Shown here piece after piece: positions 53,091 to 64,000 of a DNA stretch of 64,000 nt. This DNA comes from Wolfiporia cocos. Lineage: Eukaryota; Basidiomycota; Agaricomycetes; Polyporales; Phaeolaceae. Each line of letters opens with the position of its first letter. The stretch's first letter is position 1. The position numbers were made by a program, and so were the translations under genes. The notes under the pieces are model-generated. The model searched no databases. It worked only from the letters and a program-made list of their open reading frames with translations, and was not told the DNA's origin. Location: positions 1 through 64,000 of the forward strand of contig JACCLO010000056.1 of NCBI GenBank assembly GCA_029448655.1, read 5' to 3'.

Positions 53091-56000
53091 ATGTCACGCG
53101 GCTGGGCAGCCCAGTCGCGTCCGGCTACCGCCCGACCCCAGACCGCCGCATCATCCAGGCACGAGGCCAGCTATGTCCTGGAAGGGCGCGGAGTGTCACG
53201 TGAAGTCGGCCTTGCTGCATTGGACAAGGATACCGGGAGGGTTTCCCTTATCCAGGTGCGCATGTAGTCAGCTCGTACTGAATCATCGCTCAATATGATG
53301 GTCCGCAGCTCGTGGACAGTCCCACATATGTCAAGACGCTGCATCAGCTTCATCTGCATTCTCCATCCATTATTCTGGTCCCAAACACCTTTTTATCTCT
53401 GATAGATACACCTATGGCATCTGGAGGAAAGAAAGCCTCGTCGACTTCGGTCCTAGTGCAGTGCATGATCGAAGAGTTTGATGCCACAGTCGATCCAGTG
53501 ATGAGAAAATACTGGAACGATGATGCTGGTGAGCAATATGACTACTGAGCACATGCTTCGCGTTGCAACTGTAAACGCAGGACTTGCCTTTGTCAACCAG
53601 CTGATAGTTGATGACGATGAGCGGCCTGCAACTCTTGTCGCGGTGTCCAGCAAGTGGGTATATGCGTCCGAAACCTTGCGACTATACTGAACAACATTAA
53701 TAGGTATTACGCGCTCTCTGCAGCTAGCGCGCTATTCGAGTATGCAGAGTCGAAGCTCAATTTACGCTTTGCTCCTTCTTCGCTCCTCATACGATATGTA
53801 CAAGTAGAAGGCAGCATGATGATAGATCCCGAGACTGCTCGAAACTTGGAGCTGGTGGGCAGCATCTCATTCAAGAGGTCCACCCATTCCATGTTTGGGT
53901 AAACCCTCTCTGTCTCTTAATATATGCCCACGATTCAAGTAATTCACACCTAGGCTATTAAATCATACATACACTGCAATGGGTGCTCGCCTCCTCCGGG
54001 CAAATGTACTCGCGCCTATCACTGGTATCTCATTTTGCAACCGTTACGGAGTTGATCTAATAATGCTGCAGACAGTCTTCTATAGAGGCGCGCCTTGATG
54101 TCGTCGAAGGTCTATCAACTCCATGGATGTGTCTATTTCGGCTTACTGTCTTAAAGAGCTCATACAGAATGGAAATCGTTTCGACAATATGAAGAACGCG
54201 CTCAAGTCCCTCCATAATATGGACTTCGATAAGCTAATCTGCTCGGCAAGCTTTCGCCGTTTCAGGTCATGCACAGTATCAATGCTCATTTGAATCATCA
54301 GCTTGCTGCATCCGAGGCGCGTGAGACAAGCACTGCAAAGCTTGCTGCCGCTCGCGTCGCGCAAATGCTCAGTCTCCGAAACATAGTCAAGAACATGCCC
54401 GTTCTCGCGAAAGCCTTGACAGGCAGCCGCTCCCGTCTGTTACGAATCGTACTGGACGTAGGTGCTGGAGATATAATTGTAGATTGGATGCGCGCTAAGC
54501 GCCTGTTCGATGTAGATGATCTCTGACGAGCGACTTTCAAGAATCGAACAGCATGTTAGCGAAGCATTGAATGAAGAAGAAGCTTCAGCGAAAGTACGTG
54601 CCAAATAACGCAGCCTTCGTTGAGATTCGATGGATCTATACAGCGCGGCCTGAATGCGGTGAATGCACGTGTGTACGCCGTCAAGGTATGTTTCCTCCTC
54701 CTTAACATCATTTGTTAATGCTCAAATCCAGCAAATCAGGCAAACTACAATCGCCTCCTTGACGTCGCACGAGAAACATACAAGGAGAATGTCGGGGATA
54801 TATTTGCATTGAACCGCGAACTCTCGGAGCAACACGACCTGCCTCTTAGTCTAGTGTACCAGGACACAGGCTTCGTTTTTGCTTTGAAGAAGACAGATCT
54901 CCGAGGGGAGCTACCTAGAGGCTTTGTGAATGTGACAGCTCAGAGAAAGCGGTGGCTCTTTTCTAGTATCGAGCTGGTCAGTCCTGTACGAGGTTACCAG
55001 TGTGAGAATGCTCACAGCTTGAGCAGAAGAAGAGAAACGCGCGCATGAAGGATGCACTGGACGAGACGCTGATCATGAGTGACAAGTATGTAGTACCGGT
55101 TGGCATTCCAATACCCGGCTCACAGGTCATACCAGGATTATACAAGAGTTGATCGCCGAGATCGTCGATGTCATTGGAGCTCTGTACAAAGCTTCGGAGG
55201 CCGTTGCCATTGTGGACATGTTGTGGTCTTTTGCGCATGCCAGCATTCGTACGTCCTGTAAATGCTAGACTGACAGAGATGTTGATTGTAAGGTTTGGTT
55301 TTGATTTCTTAGTGCGTGACTATGGTGAGCATCCTCTAAGTTAGATAACAGTGACCACTTAATACTTGGTGTAGTGCGTCCCGAGTTCACGGGAACCTTA
55401 GCCATAAAGGCGGGGCAGCATCCTGTTCTAGAGAACGTTCAGGCGGCCGGGACGCTTGTACCGAATGATGTATATTGCTGCGAGGCTTCCTCTTTTCAAA
55501 TTGTCCAGGGGCCGAAGTTCGTCTGATCATCTGATTCATCATATCTATCGCTCAATGCTGATTCAACGCAGCATGTTAGGTACGCCGAGCCCGTATATGG
55601 TCAACAAACATCCGATTGTCTGTGACCATAGGCAAGAGCATATACTTGCGGCAGATTGGGCTGCTGACAGTCATGGCAATGTGCGGATGCTTTGTTCCTG
55701 CTGAGTACGGTAGCTTCAGGTGCGGACCTTCTCCAAATATCACCAAAACCGCCTCTTTGAATGTCGTATCATGCAGACTGCACGATGCACTCCTGACTCG
55801 GCTATCGAACGACGACGATATCGAAAAGAGCCTGAGCACATTTGCGAGTGAGATGGCATCTTGCGCGATGATCGTTGGTTTGTAACTTGAGCTAACTATG
55901 AAACCAGCATCATCTTGATGCCGAAATTGTGCCAGGGATTGCTACGGAGAATTCTCTCATCCTGATCGACGAAGTTGGCCGCGGCACCTCTCCAAGGGAA

Positions 56001-56838
56001 GAAGTTGGCATCTCGCATGCCATCGCAGAGGAACTCATCAAACTCAAGGTCGTACCGGCTCATTTTGCGGTCCCTGTACATTACTGATAATGCCGTTGGT
56101 TTGCTAGTCATATGTCTTCTTCGCAACGTATGCACCTGTACCATTATCACTAATGTATGGGTTGCTTACAGGCCCTGTAGTCACTTCAGCGAGCTCACGA
56201 CAACATTGTCGCGCCAGCCATCTGTTGTCAAGTGAGTAGGTTTTGAATGATTACATCTCGGTTACTAACAGAACTTGTCAGCCTTCATCTTGCCGTTCAG
56301 GTTCTCCATACCAATCGCTTCGTGTATCTTTGTTAACTTCTGACGCAGAGGTCACGCCAATCCACGTCGAACTTTGGCATGACTTTTCAATACAGGTGCG
56401 TACATTTGCGAGACCTTGGCCCTTTGCTGTTCGTCACAGAGTTGTCGACGGAGCGCCGGAACAGACGAGCCACTACGGTTTGTTGGACATATTGTGTGGT
56501 ACGCTGAGCTAAGTTTCATCTGTGCCAGGTCTTGATCTTGCCCGACTTGCCGATCTACCGAATGACGTCCTCGCCGAGGGAAGGCGGGTCGCAGAAGCCT
56601 TGAGCGAGATGGAGGAACGCCAGGAGCAGGATAGCCGCTCGAACAAAGTCTCCATACGGCGCAAGGCCCTCCTCAGGGTATGTACTCCTTATGGCAGGTG
56701 CTACTTTCAGTCCGCTCTCAGCTACGGACCCAACTCACGCAAGCGCTCGATCATTCCTCGCTACCCGATGAAGAGTTGGCTGCTCATCTTGCTCGATTCC
56801 AGAAGGAGATCATGCAGGTCCTCCGTGATACCATGTAG
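53091..56838 (+). CDS. MSH4: MSH4, meiotic MutS homologue
   Basis: MSH4 pairs with MSH5 to stabilise recombination intermediates and promote crossovers. The gene has many ~50-nt introns. Exon 1 (53091-53255) holds SYVLEGRGVSREVGLAALD; exon 2 (53309-53528) ends RKYWNDDA, exon 3 (53581-53653) begins LAFVNQL, exon 4 starts at 53704 with YYALSAASALFEY and continues to IDPETARNLELVGSISFKR; exon 5 has NHTYTAMGARLLRANVLAPI. Later come NRLLDVARETYKENVGDI (lever) and QGPN-MLG-KSIYLRQIGLL (Walker A, across three exons). VPAEYGSFR and LILIDEVGRGTSPREE (Walker B) follow, then GISHAIAEELI and FFATHFSELTT. It ends KEIMQVLRDTM, TAG 56836-56838. Walker A reads GPNMLGKS where MutS proteins usually have GPNMSGKS. 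All joints allow an open frame, so the gene looks intact. Confidence 0.92.
55517..55631 (+). other. MSH4: MSH4 introns flanking an 8-nt micro-exon in the Walker A
   Basis: The best reading of the P-loop needs exon ...GGGCCGAA, intron 55517-55571 (GTTCGT...GCAG, 55 nt), micro-exon CATGTTAG (55572-55579), intron 55580-55631 (GTACGC...ATAG, 52 nt), then GCAAGAGC. This gives GPN-M-L-GKS. Both introns have GT-AG ends and normal length for this gene. Confidence 0.6.
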
Positions 56839-57740
56839 TATGTCGGGTACATCCTTTGACAAGTAAGCGGTTCTGTACTTGTGTGATCACACGCACGAGT
56901 GTGGAAAAGACGGCGCCGCGTCATTTTTCGATCCATACTTGCACTTAAGCTGCCCAGATAGCAATAGCGGACACATATCACCGTGGCCGCCACAAACGTA
57001 GCGGCAGCGAACCGGACTTGTCGGGCCGTCCGTGTTTTATGACTTCCCAGGAATGCGCCCACCGGCGCCTACGTAGCAATTGCGCTTTGATCCGGTACAA
57101 TTGCGCATTGTACTAGCCATAGACCGCCAAGCTCTGGCTAGCTGCCGTTGTCCATCTCCGACAGACACATCAGTCTGAAAATGTGCATGCCAATCACGGC
57201 GACGGGCACGTACTCTATCACCAAGATCGTCCTCTGCCATCTATGATCATGACGGATGTCAACGAGAATCGAATCCCTTTGATCATCAACCCCATCAAAA
57301 TCACCACGATATCCAAGTCAGACTCCTCCTTGGTGCCTCCGATTCTGCATCATTCTGGTTAGGTTCTATTGCAATGATGTACTGCTCATGTTTCGACCTC
57401 TGGGAGTTTTAAACTGCAACCCAGACATGATCCGAGCACGCTGACCAACAAAGCACCGGAGCTATCTCAACAGTGCAGTCCCGACATCTTCGCGTCGTTC
57501 AAACCGGCCGATCAGCCCACCACCCGAAGCTAAGGTTCTATTGGACAGCCACAAAAGTGATAGTCCGGATTGCATCGTGCTGTGCAGAGTCTTCGAATCG
57601 GCGCCATTCAGTCTCCGCGAACAATATGGCTGTACACACCTGGGTTTCTTTGGAATCAAATCCATAAACATGGTATCTCATCGATATCTACGTGGGTACC
57701 TTTCGATGGCATGCTGAACAAATGACAGGGGAGAAACGAT
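56839..57740. other. No gene recognised
   Basis: A few coding-like stretches occur on minus around 57,470-57,670 but with stops and no recognisable motif. Confidence 0.45.
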
Positions 57741-57779
57741 GCTGGTCAAGAACTATTTTCGTGGCAATTCACTTTCGAT

Positions 57780-59110
57780 TGGGTACCCGGTAGCGAAACG
57801 GTGGATCGGAGTGCTGATCCCTGGTGGCAGGCCCCTCCTTCCATCGGAGCAGACCAGACAGACCCTAATATCATGTTCAATCCTTTCCACTTTCTTCCTC
57901 CCCATTCTTCACCAAATCATCAAATGGATGCCGACTTCGAGTATGGCATCTCGGCCACAAGCTATCATGGCGGAAGGCAATGCGTAAAGTGTGGAAAACT
58001 GAATGCTCAGCGAAATTTATGGTATTAACTGTGTAGCGGATGCTCAGTGAGTGTGCCTACCAGAGGCGGCCGAAGCAAGCACTCATACATTCGCGCAGGA
58101 AAGCAACTGTATACCTCCTGCGGATGTTCATACCATGCATAATTCCCGTGGTATTTCTCCAGTGACATTGTCGTGTGACAGGCCGTCCGAGCGTGTCAAA
58201 CCACCGTAACGGACGTTGCTGATGGCTCGCGTTTAGCGTATATGACAAAGGATGGCGTCTCTGCCAAGCTTATTTATTTATTTATTTATACCTGTAACGG
58301 GGCAGAGTTGCAGGAGCAGCCGACCAGGCTCTTCAGAGAGATGCTGACGAAAGTTGAATTGTCATTGCTCCAGGATAGCAAGGGTTCCTTTAAAGGTGAG
58401 CACGGACAGCGGTGCGTATGTATTGATTCTAAAACATTCTGTGCGTCCGCAGAGGCCTATTACACCTGCTCATTCAACAATCAAGATACGACAGCGGCCA
58501 CGACACATGCCCCGCTCTGTATATTGCAAGCACACGCACTGCTTCAAAGCCGCTTGGCCGCTGAAGGAGGGGGACAGAAATGAATTACTTGGCTTGGGTT
58601 CTCCCTGGCTCAAAGAAGGTGAGTTCTGAATTTACTATTCATGGCTTTCCCCAAGACAGAAGTTGTGCCAGAACGTGCTTGCTGCGAAAAATTCCCCTGT
58701 ATACATGATGTACCTCGGCGCCGATGCAGAGTTGTCGATGCGCCCCAAATCATTAGCTCCAGGTGTACAGCAGCTTCTGCCAATCACCGTCGCAGAGCGT
58801 GGATCTCCTAAGAAGGAACTCCCGCACGGAGCTAACGACTCATGCGGGCCTATGGACATAGACGATTCCGATGTCCCAGCGCCGAGTAACAGTGTGAGCA
58901 TTCTGGATATGCAAGTTGCTCAAATCACAGACTCCATTACGAAATCTGTCAAAAGGGAGGGGCCGGTACTCCTCGTGACCCTAGAGCACGGAGATATCCT
59001 TATCTTCAACGGTGATGATTTCAAGGTACATTGTGGCACTGTCTTTGCTACCCAGCTGACATTCATTCCAACCAGTATTCACTGAATCGGACCAGCATGA
59101 GCATTGGTAT
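57780..59110 (+). pseudogene. Decayed zinc-ribbon / 2OG-Fe(II)-dioxygenase-like gene
   Basis: Plus-strand segments: NPFHFLPPHSSPNHQMDADF, then QCVKCGKLNAQRNLWY, a TAA, and LCSGC. This forms a C-x2-C ... C-x2-C zinc ribbon with a stop inside. After frame changes, 58663-59029 is open and ends VLLVTLEHGDILIFNGDDFK. A clean GT...AG intron (about 59,027-59,078) then leads to YSLNRTSMSIG. In my memory of mushroom proteins, HGD-x-L-x5-DDF-x-Y followed by RTGTS-like sequence occurs in dioxygenase-like families with an upstream zinc ribbon, but I cannot confirm the family. A (TTTA)n run lies at 58271-58290. The internal stop suggests a pseudogene. Confidence 0.4.
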
Positions 59111-59429
59111 GCATGGTGATGTATCTTCCTTCCAAAGTACTGAGCTTTCTTTCCAGTACTCATCAGCAGTCGCTGAAGTGGAAGTGGAGCATTTCTCACT
59201 AGTATTTGCACATGAGGGCAAGCATGATCATGCTATGACTACATATTTGATGTGTGCAAGGATGTTCACAGGGTGTGATCACGGTGATAGATATGTATGT
59301 TGAGACAAAGGACAACCTCATGCAGATTCCTATTTGCAAGTATGTACACCCTATACAGTCCTAAACCATCATGAAAGCATTCTGTACTCAAGCCTCAGTA
59401 AACTGCAAGCTGCTTCAATGAGAATGTAA

Positions 59430-60062
59430 AATGACATACATACTACTTTGAGGCTTCATCTTCCCAATCTTCCAACTTGGAGGATGGTTTGCCATCACCT
59501 AGAGGCAAAAATTGAGGAAGTCTCTCCTCCACTTTTTGGCGCTTGGGACCCTGGCCTGCTTCTTCCAATTCTGAAGTAGGCCGCTTCTAGATGCAGAAAT
59601 TTAAATTCAAGCCATTTTGTGCTAATCATTCACAAGACTTACTATTCCTCTGCAATCTGCATTCTGGTCTGTAGTGTCAGTCTTGGGCCCTTCCTTCAGC
59701 TCAATCTCCAACTTGGGTAGCTGGAATGCCTCAGCATCCAGCCCAAGGTTGAATAACTTCAAGGCAAAATCAAGTTTTTGACGACCTAATAAAATCCTAG
59801 GGTCTCTGTGGAAGTTGGTTGCTAGTTCGTCGTCCTCCAATCGAAAATCTCTGATTATCTCCTCAGTATACAACTTTGCATTCATTAGTAGAGTAGCAAA
59901 AATAAAAAGAATGTAATGTACCAATGCATGCCTGCCCTTGGCATGCCATTTGTATAGTTCACCAATCTGTGTCGGGAAAGCAGTGGATATGTGATTATGA
60001 AACATGTCTGTGTGTTCCTTCAAAAGATTCAATCCGTAAATTTGGACCTCTGTTGGCTCCAT
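59430..60062 (-). CDS. Small unidentified gene, two exons
   Basis: From ATG at 60062 on minus: EPTEVQIYGLNLLKEHTDMF, then LYKWHAKGRHALVHYILFIF, then ILLGRQKLDFALKLFNLGLD, then LPKLEIELKEGPKTDTTDQN. A splice at about 59,640 leads into a Glu/Lys-rich C-terminus (RPTSELEEAGQGPKRQKVEE, ending near 59,447). GPKRQKV resembles a short basic nuclear signal. No domain is recognised. The lower GC content suggests it may be a mobile-element or orphan gene. Confidence 0.45.
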
Positions 60063-60299
60063 TATTATCAGATCGTTGCAGAGTGGATTGGGTGTAAGGT
60101 GACAGCGTGGCATTCCCACAGCACGGATGCAGCGTGATACGCAGCACGTGCCACATCGCTGGGTGCTCATTCGCCGGCCATGTGCAATATAATGCCCGCG
60201 CTGGACCCAGTGATCGGCGCTTATTCGCTCTCCACTCAAACACTTCCCATTGCTCGATAACGGTCTATCCGGCATTCGTGACTTGCAGCGCCCAACTTA

Positions 60300-60807
60300 T
60301 CATTATCTTCGTGGTCATGAGCCGGCGATACACTTGGTATGTACAATTCTGTGCCCTTTACGACGGTCAGCGACCAATTGGCTGTGGGGTCGACGTCAGC
60401 ACCTCCCACCTGACCTTGCCCTTGACCGTCACCCGCCACGTGCAGAATATGTCTGCCCGAAGTGCGGACATTTCAACCCGTCTGCGCACTCGCTGCGCCA
60501 AGCCCGTTCCAGGTCGGTGTCGCCGACGCCAGACTCTCGCGTCCTCTCACGGTGCCGATACAGCTCCCTCCAGCCTCAGCTGCCCAGCGGTGCGGCCAGT
60601 GCGGCTCCAGGCCCCGCGTTCGACGGTGTCTACGCCGAGTCAAACGAAAGCCATGAACAACAGCTCGAAAACACAATGCAACACGGCCGTGCTCGCGATG
60701 CGACACATCCACCAGACGACGCCCTACGAATCGACCTCCATCACAGTCGGACCTTCCTCGGACACCGTCTTATCTTCTTCCTGGTCCTGAGTCGCACGAA
60801 CAGGTGA
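60300..60807 (+). pseudogene. Lunapark-like C-terminal fragment
   Basis: Lunapark proteins stabilise three-way junctions of the endoplasmic reticulum and end in a zinc finger. Here an open frame reads EYVCPKCGHFNPSAHSLRQA followed by an Arg/Ser/Pro-rich tail to a TGA at 60805-60807, matching the second CxxC and the following NPS of that finger. The first CxxC is not seen. A degenerate SRRYT-like stretch lies upstream, and the N-terminal membrane segments are absent. It is probably a truncated copy or a gene whose 5' part has been lost. Confidence 0.5.
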
Positions 60808-60849
60808 TTCGGCGTGACCGCGCTGTGGTGGCACCTGTCACTAGTACTA

Positions 60850-63249
60850 GTGCGTCACAAGATCTGAGCGGATCGGACGGGCGGTGGCGGCGATCGCTCC
60901 ATCGTGGTCCAACACTGACCCATATGATTTAAGTGCTAGATGCAGTCCCCCCGTCGCCTCCACAATCACTCTCGAATTAGAGGTGTTTTGCTAACAATAA
61001 AATTGACTGTGGCACGGATTTTTTGAGCTCCACTACTAAGTTTTTAAAATGGAGTGGGTAGAGCGTAGTCCTTGATCTTTGTGACGCATACCAGTAACTG
61101 TATCCAAGTACTGTTAACCCGCATCGGATGTACGAAAACACTGTAGGGTATCAATGATGCCATACCTCGTTCTCATAATTCTTGCACAACCTCGGAAAAG
61201 GGCGAGTCATAATTATCGTTAGTAAAAAAACCTCTATTACAACACTTCGATCGTGTAGCATGCCGTGCAAATAGCATGAACACGGATTAGCAAGCCACAT
61301 TGAAGCGTGGGCGCCACCCACGCTGAGTATCTATCTACTCATCTCTGTTCTTATATTGCTTGATAATGAAGTAGCGCCGGTTCCGACATGGCCCGCTACT
61401 TTGCACTAAACGTACTGAATGCCGGACTACAGGCCCTGAAGTCAGTCATCACCTAAGTGCTCAGTTCACACATCAGCGAAAACTGCAGTTTCATCGAAGA
61501 ACGAAGCGATACACGAGCGTGTTTGTGAGGCGAAGGTAAGAACAATGGGACATATTATGCCATCTGTGCTACAGGTACACATAGCTACAACTCCTGGGAG
61601 TGCACTGGTGAGTAGCAAAGTACGCAAGAAGAGCAGAACATGTTTCGTGACAAACAACGCCATCGGCGCATGTGTAGCGTACGTTGCGAAAGTAGATATT
61701 TATGTCTCCAGAACCCGCAAAGTCTTCCGCAGCAAGAGTGCTCTGACAAATCAAGGAGGTAGCTATTGTGCAACGGTACCGTGTCGCAAACGTTGGGAGG
61801 CGAGTGAACCAGCAAGCCTACGAACGGACAGTCACACTGGGCATGACATTAAGCAGGTGAGGGAACAGTTTAGAGCAGGACTTCTGAATCGATTAGCCTT
61901 TCTCGCGGACGATCGTCTGACTACTTGCGGTGTATTAACTTACTACTGACATGGCGAGAATATGCAATCTAATTGTGTGTTTCGGAATCGGGAAGGCGAG
62001 GCTCTGAAGAGCTATCCTTGCACTATAAATTCAAGGTGAACGCCCCAAATAATTGTCAGAGGCATTGGGCGCCCATTGCTACCAGCTCTGACCCATTTTA
62101 TCTGTATTTAGCAACTATCGACTTGACATGATACGAAATATGCGCCCTCGCATGTTAGGATTCTTAGGAAATTGTGTTGTACAGGAACAGTGAGATTTGG
62201 TCAATGTAGTGCAGATGAAGTAATTCACGTGGAGCCGAGAGCCTCCTGGAAGGATTGCAAGCGATGTGTTGTTGCCATATCGTTATCATACAGCCGGAAC
62301 CACTTTTGTTTACCATCGGGTTAGTCTGAGCCTTTCACCGCCCGGCAGTGTCGGTATGAGCAATGCCGGACATGCTCAGCCTGGAATGGCCTGGCGGGCA
62401 CGGTGGTTGGAATGTGCCAGCTCAAATGCGCAGTTGGTCCGAAATGAAAGGCTCTTCTATCATTTCCGACGTCCATGCAGCTCCGCTCTTTTTGCCACTT
62501 GGCCACACTCGTAGGAGAAACGTCTAGATCAATCTTCAATCTCTCACTTCCAGCAGTGAGTCCTTCCGGGCGTCGAAGCCGCTGGCGGACTTTGACGAGT
62601 CACATAGCGATAGACAGGCTATGCGGGAAGATCAGTTGCCCATGCTTTACGCGTTAGTTTATTTTGCTGCATGATACCAACTCCCCAAAATCTGACGATC
62701 GCAATCGTTGGCGGAATTCTGCGTCGGCTGTCGTGGCCGCGGGCCCCAAGGTGATGATGCTGACAGCTCTAGAATATCAGCAAGAATGTTCCGCGCCCGT
62801 CGAAGATGTACTGGGCTGCTGATTATGTCGTGCCCCTGCGTCTCAGGAAGGCTGGAGGTGCGAGGCTGTGCGGGACTCCAATCGACTAGCCTCCGATCGC
62901 TGGAGAGAACCTTCGCGGCTTTCTGCGACGATAACGAAAGGAACGCTCCGAGATCACCGCGGTCTCACATTTGGTCGGCTAACAGATGCCGAGCTCGGCC
63001 GGCCACTCTTCAGGCCTCAGGATCTAGTACGCCACACTCGATACTGACACCAGTAGACGATTACCTACCTGCTCGGATTCATGAGGACAACTGACCCGCA
63101 GCGCACCGGCAAGCCATTCAAATATTCACCGATGGACCTTCCCGCGTCACGGGGATGGCTCGAGAACTTCGTTTAAATAGGCCTCATTCTCAGCACCCAC
63201 ATACTCCATCAGAATCATTATAATCCACTCTGTTCAGCTTCTGGCAGAT
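60850..63249. other. Intergenic, no gene recognised; promoter of the next gene at the right
   Basis: About 2.4 kb has only scattered short ORFs (the longest is 134 codons at 61545-61949) without motif or convincing composition. Around 62,930-63,020 a short plus frame (TLRDHRGLTFGRLTDAELGR) looks protein-like but has no start and soon stops. TTTAAATAGG at 63,172-63,181, about 70 nt upstream of the next ATG, is a plausible TATA-type element. Confidence 0.45.
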
Positions 63250-64000
63250 ATGTCTGCATCTGCATCGCCTGTACTCCCGCCCCTCAACGGTTCGCTATCT
63301 CTCATCCCTGGGCTCGTCGACTTCCATGCCGAATACAATTCCACCTCTCCGTTCTTTCTCTTCCTGTTTCCAGACTTGTCTTCTGATACGCTCGGAAGTA
63401 TATCGTTCCTCGAGTTCGCTCAGGCAATTCACCGCGTTGCCCACTCCTTCAGGCCCGGACGGAAGGGCGAAGAGGGCGCCGTTGTCGCTATCATCGCGAA
63501 CTGCGATACTCTGCTCTACCATGCGCTCGTCGCGGGTCTGATCCGTGCGGGGCTCGTCCCCTTCCCTATGTCCTCCCGCAACTCCGTGCCCGCAATAGCA
63601 AGCCTGATGGAGCACACGAGCTGCCATCGCATCGTCTCACAGCCCACCTTCGCCCCATTCACTGACGCGGTCCGGGAGAGCCTGCCGAGCGGATTCGCCA
63701 TGCACGTCGACGACCTGCCCGCGCTCACGGACGTCTTCCCGACGCTCGCGCCCTCCTTCGACCCGCCGCGTGCCGTCTCGGGCCCTTACCCGCCGCCCGC
63801 GTGCGCGGCGTCGCCATCGGATGTTGTGCTCTACCTGCACTCCTCAGGCTCCACCGGCTTCCCGAAGCCGATCCCGCACACGCACACGACGATCCTACAC
63901 TGGTGCAGGATGCCCATCTTCGTGGAGTCGCGCAGGAAGGCGATACGGTGGGGGTGCATGGCGCTACCGCCGTTCCACGTAATGGGACTCTGCTCGCAGC
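63250..64000 (+). CDS. NRPS-like adenylating reductase, N-terminal part (runs off the window)
   Basis: The frame is open from ATG 63250 to the window edge (250 codons, no intron). It has an adenylation (AMP-binding) domain: LPPLNGSLSLIPGLVDFHAE, then VVAIIANCDTLLYHALVAGL with PFPMSSRNSVPA. The A3 phosphate-binding motif LHSSGSTGFPKPIPHTH is at about residues 195-211, and the start of the next core region, LPPFHVMGLCSQ, is at the edge. In mushrooms this N-terminus belongs to A-T-R reductases that activate an acid as its AMP ester, load it on a carrier domain and reduce it. Lys2-type aminoadipate reductase is an alternative. Thiolation and reductase domains would lie beyond 64,000. Confidence 0.85.
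   Translation, partial: MSASASPVLPPLNGSLSLIPGLVDFHAEYNSTSPFFLFLFPDLSSDTLGSISFLEFAQAIHRVAHSFRPGRKGEEGAVVAIIANCDTLLYHALVAGLIRAGLVPFPMSSRNSVPAIASLMEHTSCHRIVSQPTFAPFTDAVRESLPSGFAMHVDDLPALTDVFPTLAPSFDPPRAVSGPYPPPACAASPSDVVLYLHSSGSTGFPKPIPHTHTTILHWCRMPIFVESRRKAIRWGCMALPPFHVMGLCSQ

Noticed and set aside
61545..61949. 134-codon plus ORF in the right intergenic region
   Set aside because: Composition is unremarkable, there is no motif, overlapping minus frames are equally long, and there is no supporting intron or promoter context.
1..64000. CRISPR array or prokaryotic operons
   Set aside because: No short regularly spaced direct repeats with unique spacers. The genes have spliceosomal introns and the mobile elements are eukaryotic LTR and hAT types.

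Overview
The window is fungal, most likely from an agaricomycete (mushroom-forming basidiomycete). The host genes are broken by many introns of about 50 nt with GT...AG ends, and they include a meiotic MutS homologue (MSH4), a fungal-type protein kinase and the start of an adenylation-domain reductase. The transposons are Ty3/gypsy chromoviruses. No rRNA, tRNA, CRISPR or bacterial-style operon was found.

Positions 1-41,070 are a nested retrotransposon graveyard. A minus-strand Ty3/gypsy element (element 1; PR-RT-RNaseH-IN-chromodomain-dUTPase, about 2,485-25,490) is cut inside its RNase H codons by two later insertions. One is a solo LTR (6,134-7,024, TSD catct). The other is a 16-kb head-to-tail array of a non-coding LTR element (7,113-23,167; four LTRs, three 3.9-kb internal regions, one TSD pair cgggt). 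A small non-autonomous LTR element sits in its gag region (25,497-26,458). Further right are two hAT-type non-autonomous transposons (27,779-28,404 and 30,545-32,293), the second split by a solo LTR. A second full gypsy element (element 2, 32,342-40,798, TSD gggag) carries dUTPase between protease and RT. The second hAT and element 2 both interrupt one unidentified host reading frame, which stays open across both scars.

Positions 41,071-64,000 are gene-bearing: a kinase gene interrupted by a solo LTR, low-confidence multi-exon genes on the minus strand (45.8-52 kb), MSH4 on plus (53.1-56.8 kb), a decayed zinc-ribbon/dioxygenase-like gene, a small unidentified gene, a Lunapark-like fragment, and the first 750 nt of an NRPS-like adenylating reductase at the right edge.

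The most interesting signal is RNA-level and shared between elements. Each of the two main families has a first-strand primer site just after its 5' LTR that is an exact complement of its own predicted mRNA 5' end (Tf1/sushi-type self-priming). The non-coding array uses the same primer sequence as autonomous element 1, which suggests trans-mobilisation. Four elements have a hairpin just upstream of the polypurine tract, three of them with an AGRGAC loop on unrelated stems. The array's internal RNA contains three further classes of recurrent hairpin with compensatory stem changes.
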